A stretch of 64,000 bases of DNA, taken from contig NZ_RQPJ01000001.1 of assembly GCF_003957295.1 (NCBI RefSeq), forward strand, positions 1 through 64,000. The letters are read 5' to 3'. Source of the stretch: Arenibacter aquaticus. Its GTDB lineage: Bacteria; Bacteroidota; Bacteroidia; Flavobacteriales; Flavobacteriaceae. How positions within the stretch are numbered: the first letter of the stretch is position 1; each line of letters starts with the position of its first letter. Position numbers and translations under genes: made by a program. Below, in pieces: positions 45,251-53,700 of the stretch. The notes below the pieces were generated by a model. It was not told the origin of the DNA, did not search any database, and saw only the letters and a program-made list of their open reading frames with translations.

Positions 45251-46309
45251 TTATTGTGCAGAAGCCATGGAACTACCAAAGGTCTTTTGACTAGCGATCC
45301 ACTTGTTATATTCCTCCTCAGTTTCTACAATAATTTTCATTTGCATGTTATAATGGGATTTCCCACATATCTTGTTACACAACAACACATAGTCAAACTC
45401 CCAAGGATCCTTGTTCTCCACACCATTGGCAGCTTGTTCTGCCCTTATCCTATTGATTCGTTTTACCTTATCAACAACATCTGGATTTTGTCTCATTTCC
45501 GCTGTGGTAATGGTTGGGGTAAAGGAAAACTGTGTAATCATACCAGGAACACAGTTCATTTGCGCCCTAAAGTGGGGCATGTAAGCAGAATGCAATACAT
45601 CCTGTGAACGCATTTTAAAGTTCACCTTACGTCCTACTGGCAAATGAAGCTCTTTAACAATAATATCATCTGCCGCATTTGGATCTGCCTGATCCAACCC
45701 TAAGATATTGGCATTTTCTATATCGATCATTCTTACATTGGCATCACCCAAAACATTATCGTCACCAGCATATCTTGCTGTCCAGTTAAATTGTTGGGCA
45801 TAAAGCTCTATGGTCAACGGGTCATCTTCCTCATTGATATCCATTATATTGGTCCAAGCATATAGCCCCCATAGTATTAGACCTGCCAATACGATTACAG
45901 GTATAATGGTCCAAATAAACTCCAAGCGATCATTATCTGCATAGAACAAGGCTTTCTTGCCCTTTTCTCCACGGTATTTAAAAGCAAAGTAGTGCAATAA
46001 AAACTGGGTCAAGGTCTGAACGATAAAGATGATCACAAAAGACAGTGCCATCAAGGAATCGTAACCCCCACCATGTTCTGAAGCAGCCTCGGGCAATAAT
46101 ACCTTTGAATATTTCCAGAAACTAAAAATGGTGATTCCATAAAGGAAAATCAGAAAGGCGAACATTAAATACCCATTGTACTTATTATCCGTTTCACTTG
46201 CTACTTCTGTGTTGTTGGCCTTGATCTGTGACAATTCGAATATCTTGGTCATTTGCCAGATAGCAATTGCCACTAATACTAAAACAACTATGGTCAAAAA
46301 TGGAGTCAT
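45251..46309 (-). CDS. coxB: Cytochrome c oxidase subunit II (CuA)
   Basis: The 352-residue protein has four hydrophobic segments (about 3-20, 46-66, 84-108, 132-153) rather than the usual two, then the periplasmic cupredoxin domain. CuA ligands His240, Cys311, Cys315, His319 and Met322 are present in CNKICGKSHYNM. The residue that is Glu in most subunit II (CxExC; backbone copper ligand and Mg site) is Lys313 here. About 40 extra residues (262-305) separate the MNCVPG strand from the CuA loop. The protein receives electrons from the ActABCDEF complex or cytochrome c. Confidence 0.95.
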   Translation of the reverse strand: MTPFLTIVVLVLVAIAIWQMTKIFELSQIKANNTEVASETDNKYNGYLMFAFLIFLYGITIFSFWKYSKVLLPEAASEHGGGYDSLMALSFVIIFIVQTLTQFLLHYFAFKYRGEKGKKALFYADNDRLEFIWTIIPVIVLAGLILWGLYAWTNIMDINEEDDPLTIELYAQQFNWTARYAGDDNVLGDANVRMIDIENANILGLDQADPNAADDIIVKELHLPVGRKVNFKMRSQDVLHSAYMPHFRAQMNCVPGMITQFSFTPTITTAEMRQNPDVVDKVKRINRIRAEQAANGVENKDPWEFDYVLLCNKICGKSHYNMQMKIIVETEEEYNKWIASQKTFGSSMASAQ

Positions 46310-46343
46310 CGTATGATTTGAAATTATACTTATATACTAATTA

Positions 46344-47657
46344 CTAATAATGAAAATGCTTGCTCTCTTCTATAAACGGATTGCGTTTAGGTTGTAACGG
46401 CGCTTTTGTAAGGGCTGTAAACACCACAAATATAAACAAGCCGGCAAAGAACAAAATAGATCCGATTTCCGGAATACCAATATACCATTGATCACCAACC
46501 GTAGCAGGCATAATAGCGTTAAAAATATCCAGATAATGGCCAGCTAAAATTACTACACCTGCCATTACCACAAACCAATTTACCCTTTTAAAATCACTGT
46601 TCATAAGCAACAACAAAGGAAATACAAAGTTCATGGCTATCATACCAAAAAATGGCAAGTTAAAATCCGCGATCCTAGTAACGTAATAAGTTACTTCCTC
46701 AGGGATATTGGAATACCAGATCAGCATAAATTGGGAGAACCATAAATAAGTCCAAAAGATACTGATACCAAACATAAACTTAGCTAAATCGTGGATATGG
46801 CTATCATTAACATCCTTAAGGTATCCTCTAGATTTAAGGTAAATAGTTACCATGGCAATTACGGTAATACCCGATACAAACATACTAGCGAAGATATACC
46901 ATCCAAACAAGGTACTAAACCAGTGTGGATCTACACTCATAATCCAATCCCAGGACATAATGGATTCAGAGATAAGATAGAATACCAAAAAGGCTGCAGA
47001 TATCCTGAAATTTAATTTAAAGTTTGAATCGTCATTTGATTCATCCTGAGCAATGGATAATTTTCTGGAATACTCCCTATATAAAATCCAACCTCCAAGG
47101 AAAATAGCCGCTCTGATCAAAAAGAAAACAGGGTTTAGATAACCAGATTTACCTTGTAATAGGTGATCATGGGCAACCACCTCGGGATCCATCCACACAA
47201 ATAAATGGTTCATGTGTGCCACGGATAATGCCAAGATCACAAATACGATTATACCACCGGGCACCAAATAAGCCGTAATACCCTCCATTACCCTAAAAAG
47301 CAATGGCGACCAACCGGCTTGGGCCGCTCTTTGAATGGCGTAAAATGCCAACACACCCAATGCTATCATCATAAAGAAAAAAGCTGCAACATATAATGCT
47401 GCCCAGGGCTTGTTCTGCAATTGGTGCAATAAATGCTCATCATGAGATGCATCATGTGCATCCCCATGAGCCTGTTCTTCACCATGACCCTTTGCAACCG
47501 CATGGGCATCACCATGTCCGTCATCATGGGACGCAACTATGGCTTTTGCCTCTTCTACAGTACTTGGCGCAGCCATAAAACCAATACCAATTCCCAAAAC
47601 GCCTACAGCCATTAAAATGAAGGAAGCAATTTTTAATCTATTTGAAAAAGTGTACAT
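46344..47657 (-). CDS. actF: Alternative complex III subunit ActF
   Basis: The 437-residue membrane protein has about ten helices of the ActF/NrfD-like quinol:cytochrome c oxidoreductase family (MNHLFVWMDPEVVAHDHLLQGKSGYLNPVFF; SEAIMSWDWIMSVDPHWFSTLFGWYIFAS-type core). Between helix 1 and 2 is a histidine-rich segment (nine His between 44 and 78, alternating with Asp/Gly/Ala). Start at 47657 gives the expected first helix. It is encoded between ActE and CoxB, the usual order. Confidence 0.93.
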   Translation of the reverse strand: MYTFSNRLKIASFILMAVGVLGIGIGFMAAPSTVEEAKAIVASHDDGHGDAHAVAKGHGEEQAHGDAHDASHDEHLLHQLQNKPWAALYVAAFFFMMIALGVLAFYAIQRAAQAGWSPLLFRVMEGITAYLVPGGIIVFVILALSVAHMNHLFVWMDPEVVAHDHLLQGKSGYLNPVFFLIRAAIFLGGWILYREYSRKLSIAQDESNDDSNFKLNFRISAAFLVFYLISESIMSWDWIMSVDPHWFSTLFGWYIFASMFVSGITVIAMVTIYLKSRGYLKDVNDSHIHDLAKFMFGISIFWTYLWFSQFMLIWYSNIPEEVTYYVTRIADFNLPFFGMIAMNFVFPLLLLMNSDFKRVNWFVVMAGVVILAGHYLDIFNAIMPATVGDQWYIGIPEIGSILFFAGLFIFVVFTALTKAPLQPKRNPFIEESKHFHY

Positions 47658-47675
47658 ATTGCTAAAATCTAGGTC

Positions 47676-48236
47676 TTATTTTGTTAAATCTTGTTTTAAT
47701 TTCATCACGTACTCTGCAACTTTCCATCTTTCTTCGGTATCCAACTGCCCCGCATAGGATCCCATGGAGTTTAGGCCATAATAAATGGCGTGATAGGTAG
47801 TCCCTACTGTAATATTCCTTGCCACATCGGCATAACTGGGAACACCCAATATTTTTTCCCTCTTTACCAAATTTCCTTGGCCATCACCCTTTGATCCGTG
47901 ACATATTGCACAGTATATATCATACAACTCCTTACCTTCGGCCAAATTGGCTTCTCGCTGCAAGGAATCCAACGGGCTTGGGTTAAGCCTAGCCTCTTCC
48001 TTACCTTCAATGGTATTTTCTATATTATAGGGTATCCATCCCCTTGCAATGGTATTTTCTGCCGGTAAACCAGCTTCCATTCCATTAGGAAGGAATTCCA
48101 CTTTCTGATAGGCTTCGTAACCTACGGATTTGTACATATTGGGCATGTACTGATAGTTTCTGCTATTTTTGTTTGCACAAGAAGCAACTAATAATACCAA
48201 ACCGAATAAGACTCCTATTTTGCTAAAACTGTTCAT
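47676..48236 (-). CDS. actE: Alternative complex III monohaem cytochrome ActE
   Basis: The 186-residue lipoprotein (signal with lipobox LVASC, Cys20) carries one c-type haem site, CAICHG (Cys109-His113), and a distal Met region near MGSYAG. It passes electrons between ActA's haems and the oxidase or soluble cytochrome c on the periplasmic face. It lies 11 bases downstream of actD. Confidence 0.92.
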   Translation of the reverse strand: MNSFSKIGVLFGLVLLVASCANKNSRNYQYMPNMYKSVGYEAYQKVEFLPNGMEAGLPAENTIARGWIPYNIENTIEGKEEARLNPSPLDSLQREANLAEGKELYDIYCAICHGSKGDGQGNLVKREKILGVPSYADVARNITVGTTYHAIYYGLNSMGSYAGQLDTEERWKVAEYVMKLKQDLTK

Positions 48237-48247
48237 AATATCTATGA

Positions 48248-48769
48248 CTACTTTTCTGTAATATTAATTTCGACTGCTCCTGTATCCGATAACAAATCCT
48301 TTAATTCCTCTTCGTTACCATGAATTGCTATTTCCATAAGAAAATGATCATCAGTCGTTCTAACATCTGGATTCTCAGCCTCTTTAAACGGCCACAACCT
48401 ACTTCTTAAATAAAAAGTAATAACCATTAAATGCGCTGCAAAAAACACGGTTAGCTCAAACATAATCGGTACAAAGGCCGGCATATTCTCAAGGTAACTA
48501 AAACTTGGCTTACCACCTATGTCCTGAGGCCAATCTTCTATCATAATAAAATTCATCATTAGGATAGCTACCGATAAACCAACACAACCATAAAGGAAGG
48601 ATGTAATTGCTATTCTTGTTGGAGCCAATCCCATAGCCTTATCCAAACCGTGAACGGGGAAAGGACAATAAACTTCCTCTATATGATGTTTGGCTGCCTT
48701 AACTTTTTTAACAGCATGCATTAGCACATCGTCATCATTATAAAACGCATGTATAACTTTCGACGCCAT
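48248..48769 (-). CDS. actD: Alternative complex III subunit ActD (DUF3341)
   Basis: The 173-residue protein has a cytoplasmic N-terminal region (1-55: VIHAFYNDDDVLMHAVKKVKA, PFPVHGLDKAMGL) and two membrane helices (about 57-77 and 95-120), followed by an acidic C-terminus. This is the DUF3341 family, the small membrane subunit at the side of ActC/ActF. It starts two bases after actC. Confidence 0.92.
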   Translation of the reverse strand: MASKVIHAFYNDDDVLMHAVKKVKAAKHHIEEVYCPFPVHGLDKAMGLAPTRIAITSFLYGCVGLSVAILMMNFIMIEDWPQDIGGKPSFSYLENMPAFVPIMFELTVFFAAHLMVITFYLRSRLWPFKEAENPDVRTTDDHFLMEIAIHGNEEELKDLLSDTGAVEINITEK

Positions 48770-48771
48770 AA

Positions 48772-50520
48772 TTATTTCTTATTGTTTAAAATAGTTGCTT
48801 GTCCTGCCCAATCGTCTCTTTGTGCCCTTCCAGGGAATGATTCAGTGATAGAATCCAACAAATCATATTCCTTTTGGGTCATACGACCTACCTGTTCAAA
48901 TGTATAAATCCCGATCTGATTAAGGGTTGCCTCCATTTGAGGCCCAATACCTTTTATTTTCTTTAGGTCATCTGCCTCCTGTTTGGTAGGATCAAAAGTA
49001 CCTATAGCACTTAACAGCTCGTCAACCCCAACTTTATCCCCAGTTGTAGGTACCACTTCACCCATAAGCACGTCATCGGTTATTGGTTCTTTCTCCTGCA
49101 CTACAACCTTGGATTTGGAAATCTCATACAAAGGCTTTCCGGCATCACGTAATTTCTTATACTTTTCACCAGAGGATTTTAGAATAGATTTTACTTCGGC
49201 CTGTGCTATTACCGGGAAGGTTCTAGCATACAATAAGAACAGTACAAAGAAGAAACCTATTGTTCCAATAAAGATCCCAATATCTACAAATGTTGGTGAA
49301 AACATTGTCCAAGAAGATGGCAAGTAATCACGGTGCAAAGAGGTAACGATAATTACGAAACGCTCAAACCACATCCCTATGTTCACCACTATGGATATAA
49401 AGAAGGAGAACATAATACTAGTTCTAAGCTTCTTGAACCACATGAACTGAGGAGAGAAAACGTTACAGGTCATCATTGCCCAGTAAGCCCACCAGTAAGG
49501 TCCGGTAGCCCTGTTTAAGAAGGCATACTGTTCGTATTCCACACCAGAGTACCATGCCATGAACAATTCCGTAATATAGGCACAACCTACTATAGAACCT
49601 GTTAACATGATTACGATGTTCATCAATTCTATATGCTGAATAGTAATATAAGCCTCCAAATGACACACCTTCCTCATTATGATCAACAGGGTATTCACCA
49701 TGGCGAATCCTGAGAATATAGCCCCAGCAACAAAGTAGGGAGGGAATATGGTGGTATGCCAACCTGGTATTACCGAGGTAGCAAAGTCAAATGATACAAT
49801 AGTATGCACTGAAAGTACCAATGGCGTAGCCAAACCGGCCAATACCAAGGACACCTCCTCAAAACGTTGCCAATCCTTGGCACGTCCTGTCCAACCAAAA
49901 CTTATTAAGCTGTAAATTTTCTTCTGAAAAGGTCTTACGGCCCTATCGCGGATCATGGCAAAATCGGGCAACAACCCTGTCCACCAGAATACCAAGGACA
50001 CAGAAAGATAAGTAGAGATCGCAAATACATCCCACAACAAGGGCGAGTTAAAGTTAACCCATAAGGACCCAAATTGGTTTGGAATAGGCAATACCCAATA
50101 AGCCAACCAAGGACGACCCATGTGAATAATTGGAAACAATCCAGCCTGAACAACAGAGAAAATTGTCATCGCCTCTGCAGAACGGTTAATTGCCATTCTC
50201 CATTTCTGTCTGAACAATAAAAGTACCGCCGAGATCAAGGTTCCGGCATGACCGATACCTACCCACCAAACGAAGTTGGTAATATCCCAGGCCCAGCCTA
50301 CTGTTTTATTCAATCCCCAAGTACCGATACCCGTAGATACCGTATAGATTATACAACCAACACCCCAGAGGAATGCCGCTAATGCAATGGAAAATACAAT
50401 CCACCAATGCTTATTGGCCTTCCCTTCAACCGGAGCAGCGATATCTACGGTTACATCGTGATATCCTTTATCTCCAAGAACTAAGGGTTTTCGTATAGGT
50501 GCTTCGTAATGCGACGCCAT
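48772..50520 (-). CDS. actC: Alternative complex III subunit ActC with C-terminal HhH-like module
   Basis: The 582-residue NrfD-type membrane subunit forms the quinol-oxidising membrane core with ActF (about ten helices to residue 445: ITNFVWWVGIGHAGTLISAVLLLFRQKWR, FPIIHMGRPWLAYW, HTIVSFDFA). After a linker (about 450-510) it ends in a soluble cytoplasmic module (515-576: EADDLKKIKGIGPQMEATLN, then IGIYTFEQVGRMTQKEYDLL and PGRAQRDDWAGQA). That is a helix-hairpin-helix-like pattern not expected in a quinol oxidoreductase. The gene follows actB by 34 bases. Confidence 0.93.
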   Translation of the reverse strand: MASHYEAPIRKPLVLGDKGYHDVTVDIAAPVEGKANKHWWIVFSIALAAFLWGVGCIIYTVSTGIGTWGLNKTVGWAWDITNFVWWVGIGHAGTLISAVLLLFRQKWRMAINRSAEAMTIFSVVQAGLFPIIHMGRPWLAYWVLPIPNQFGSLWVNFNSPLLWDVFAISTYLSVSLVFWWTGLLPDFAMIRDRAVRPFQKKIYSLISFGWTGRAKDWQRFEEVSLVLAGLATPLVLSVHTIVSFDFATSVIPGWHTTIFPPYFVAGAIFSGFAMVNTLLIIMRKVCHLEAYITIQHIELMNIVIMLTGSIVGCAYITELFMAWYSGVEYEQYAFLNRATGPYWWAYWAMMTCNVFSPQFMWFKKLRTSIMFSFFISIVVNIGMWFERFVIIVTSLHRDYLPSSWTMFSPTFVDIGIFIGTIGFFFVLFLLYARTFPVIAQAEVKSILKSSGEKYKKLRDAGKPLYEISKSKVVVQEKEPITDDVLMGEVVPTTGDKVGVDELLSAIGTFDPTKQEADDLKKIKGIGPQMEATLNQIGIYTFEQVGRMTQKEYDLLDSITESFPGRAQRDDWAGQATILNNKK

Positions 50521-50554
50521 AATTTAATGTATAGTTACGTTCCTTTAATTTTGA

Positions 50555-53500
50555 TTAAGCTTCGTTTGTATTTCTAACTTTTACGTGGTAGAATACATTT
50601 GGTTTGGTCCCAATATGCTCCAACAAATGATACATACGGTTACTCTCCTTTAATTCTGCCACTTCACTTTCGGCATCATTAACATCTCCAAACACCATGG
50701 CACCACTGCTACAAGCCGCAGAACATGCCGTCTGGAATTCTCCATCCTTCACTAGTCTACCATCGCGTTTGGCATCCAAAATGGTCTTCTGTGTTTTCTG
50801 GATACACATAGAACATTTCTCCATTACCCCTCTAGATCTAACCGTAACATCTGGATTGATAACCATTTTACCCAGGTCATTGTTCATGTGATAATCAAAC
50901 TCATCGTTTTCATTATACAAGAACCAGTTAAACCTTCTCACTTTATACGGACAGTTGTTGGCACAGTATCTAGTACCCACACATCTGTTGTATGCCATAT
51001 GGTTCTGCCCTTGACGTCCGTGCGAAGTAGCAGCAACAGGACAAACCGTCTCACATGGAGCATGGTTACAGTGCTGGCACATCACAGGCTGGAAGGCTAC
51101 TTGAGGATTAGCAGAAGGATCTTCCATCTCACCAAATCCACCTAAAGAACCTTTATCGCCAAACAGGCCATCAAACTCTTCTTTCTTGGTATCGTCCTGC
51201 TCAAAGGTTTCTTCGGAAGAATAATATCTATCTATACGCAACCAGTGCATATCCCTAGATTTCCTCACTTCGGCCTTACCTACAACAGGTACATTATTTT
51301 CTGCATGACATGCAATAACACATGCCCCACAACCAGTACAGGCATTTAAATCTATAGACAGATTAAAATGATGCCCTATACTACGATCAAAACTGTCCCA
51401 CAAATCTACAGAAGTAGCAGGAACCTCTTGATGATCCAAAGAAACCACAGGAACCACATTCCACTCCTTGGCATCCTTTGTATTAAATATCTCTAGGGTA
51501 GTTTCTTTAATAATATCACCCCTACCCATTAAGGTCTTATGCAACTGCACACAGGCAAACTCATGCATTCCTCCAGTCTTCTCAATACTCACTGACTGAA
51601 CATTGGAGAAATCCTTATAAAGGGTATAAGCATTGACCCCTGTCTGCATTTCACTTTTCATACCTACGGCCTTACCATAGCCAAAGGACAATCCTATTGA
51701 GCCTGGAGCCTGACCTGGCTGAATAATAACAGGCACACCATCCAGAGCCACACCATCTACAGTTAGCTTTACATAGCTACCGTCCAAACCGCCATCAGCA
51801 ACGTTCTCATTGATCAATCCCAATTTCTCGGCATCGGCTTTGGAAACTGTTACATAGTTATCCCAAGAAACCCTAGTGATAGGATCAGGGAATTCTTGCA
51901 ACCAAGGGTTGCTAGCCTGCTGACCATCACCCATTCCCACTTTGGAATATAGGGTCAATTCCATTCCACTGGCAGTAGCACCGGACAAAGCCTTAACCGC
52001 AGAAGCCAAAGGAACCACAGTTGACACTACCTCCTCATCAGAAACAGCTGCTTCCGCAACATCCTCTTCGCTAGAATCGCTCTTCACATAAACACCGTCA
52101 TGCAAAGCCTGATTCCAATCCCCACCCGCCAAAATACCAGCAGACCAAGTTTCTTTTATATAGTCATAATAAGACTTATCACTACCCATCCATTGCAACA
52201 AGGCTCCTTGAAGCTGTCTTGTATCAAACAACTCCTTAATAGTAGGCTGCATTAGACTATAGTGACCTTTTTTCAATTGTGCATCGCCCCAAGACTCCAA
52301 ATAGTGATTTGCAGCACCAACATATTGAACCACCTCGGTAGTCTCATTTCTATTGGCAGAGAAGGCAAGGGTTAAATCAACACTCTTCACCCCTTCCACA
52401 AAATCGGAGGCATTAGGCAACGAATAGACTGGATTTACCCCATCCATCAACAAGGCACCCACCTTACCGGCTTTCATTTCTGCCAACAAGCCGTTAACCG
52501 CAGCTACATTTCCTTGTCTCACATATTTTGGAGCAGTAGGCTCAAAAGCCTCACTGGCCAACATCTCATTAATAGCCAAGACCAAGGTCTGGGCATTTAT
52601 ATCATCTATTCCGGTAACAACTACCGACTTGGATTTATTTTTCAACACTTGAGAAGCCAAACTATCCAAGGAAGCCTTAGCTGCCTCAGGAAGATCACCC
52701 CCTACTGAAGTACCATTGAGTTTACCGTAGAAATATGCCAAAGCAACTTTTTGTTGCGACGGGGTCAACGGAACCCTTTTATCTGCATTGGCACCAGTCA
52801 AGGACATATTGGCCTCAAACTGCACATGCTTGGACATTTTTCCGTTTTTCGGAATCCTACCCTTGGCATAATCGGAATCATATCCACCTCCTTGCCAATC
52901 TCCCAAGAAATCAGCACCGAAAGAAACAATTATTTCCGCATTGCCAAAGTTATAATCTGCCAATGCCCTCTCACCATACTTAGCTTCGAATGCCGATAAG
53001 GCAGCGTCTTCAGAAATAGCATCATAGGTAATATGATCTACATTTCCATAAACCTCCTTAAATTCGGATATCAATCTAGTAGCAGATGGACTGGCATAGG
53101 TCTGCGTAAGCAACGCAATTTTTTTCCCCGAATTTTTAAGAGCAGCCAACTTTGCTTTTACCGCAACATCCAAGTCGCTCCAAGCAATTGGCTCACCATT
53201 AAAAGTAGGCCCCTGCAAACGGGTACTGTCATACAGGGACAAAACCGAAGCCTGCACCCTAGCATTGGCACTACCACCAATTTTTGCATCGGTATTATTT
53301 TCTATTTTAATTGGTCTCCCTTCGCGAGTTTTTACCAAAATACTGGCAAAATCAAAACCGTTGGCTATAGTGGTGGCATAAAAATTAGCTACCCCAGGAA
53401 TAATATTATCCGGTTTCACCACGTAAGGTATAGACTTTACAACCGGACCTTGACAGGCTGCCAATGAAGCGGCCGCTGTACTAAATCCGACATATTTAAG

Positions 53501-53665
53501 AAAATCCCTTCTGTTGGTCGAAGATGCCGCCAATGTTTCCTTATCACCCAAGAAATCATCCACAGGAATCTCTTGAACAAATTCATTTTGTCTTAGCGTC
53601 TCAACAATGGAATCGTTGGGATTTAACTCCGCCTCGCTTTTCCAGTATTTTTTGTTTGATGACAT
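50555..53665 (-). CDS. actB: Alternative complex III iron-sulfur subunit ActB
   Basis: The 1036-residue periplasmic protein has a Tat-type motif (Arg52-Arg53 in TNRRDFLKYVG) followed by a lipobox-like AAC at Cys71. A molybdopterin-oxidoreductase-like domain (about 85-740) has lost the cofactor in this family. The C-terminal ferredoxin domain (about 770-1000) holds cysteine groups CTGCGACVIAC (from Cys776), CQHCNHAPCETVCP (from Cys863), CVGTRYCANNCP and CSMCIQ, enough for four Fe-S clusters. It carries electrons from ActC to the haems of ActA. Sequence GC and reading frame look continuous. Confidence 0.95.
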   Translation of the reverse strand: MSSNKKYWKSEAELNPNDSIVETLRQNEFVQEIPVDDFLGDKETLAASSTNRRDFLKYVGFSTAAASLAACQGPVVKSIPYVVKPDNIIPGVANFYATTIANGFDFASILVKTREGRPIKIENNTDAKIGGSANARVQASVLSLYDSTRLQGPTFNGEPIAWSDLDVAVKAKLAALKNSGKKIALLTQTYASPSATRLISEFKEVYGNVDHITYDAISEDAALSAFEAKYGERALADYNFGNAEIIVSFGADFLGDWQGGGYDSDYAKGRIPKNGKMSKHVQFEANMSLTGANADKRVPLTPSQQKVALAYFYGKLNGTSVGGDLPEAAKASLDSLASQVLKNKSKSVVVTGIDDINAQTLVLAINEMLASEAFEPTAPKYVRQGNVAAVNGLLAEMKAGKVGALLMDGVNPVYSLPNASDFVEGVKSVDLTLAFSANRNETTEVVQYVGAANHYLESWGDAQLKKGHYSLMQPTIKELFDTRQLQGALLQWMGSDKSYYDYIKETWSAGILAGGDWNQALHDGVYVKSDSSEEDVAEAAVSDEEVVSTVVPLASAVKALSGATASGMELTLYSKVGMGDGQQASNPWLQEFPDPITRVSWDNYVTVSKADAEKLGLINENVADGGLDGSYVKLTVDGVALDGVPVIIQPGQAPGSIGLSFGYGKAVGMKSEMQTGVNAYTLYKDFSNVQSVSIEKTGGMHEFACVQLHKTLMGRGDIIKETTLEIFNTKDAKEWNVVPVVSLDHQEVPATSVDLWDSFDRSIGHHFNLSIDLNACTGCGACVIACHAENNVPVVGKAEVRKSRDMHWLRIDRYYSSEETFEQDDTKKEEFDGLFGDKGSLGGFGEMEDPSANPQVAFQPVMCQHCNHAPCETVCPVAATSHGRQGQNHMAYNRCVGTRYCANNCPYKVRRFNWFLYNENDEFDYHMNNDLGKMVINPDVTVRSRGVMEKCSMCIQKTQKTILDAKRDGRLVKDGEFQTACSAACSSGAMVFGDVNDAESEVAELKESNRMYHLLEHIGTKPNVFYHVKVRNTNEA

Positions 53666-53700
53666 ATGATATATCTGAAATTATCTTCTAATTAGTATGA

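Noticed and set aside
50555-53665. ActB as an active molybdopterin oxidoreductase
   Set aside because: Context and its pairing with ActA/ActC, plus family knowledge, indicate the cofactor-free ActB form rather than a catalytic Mo enzyme.
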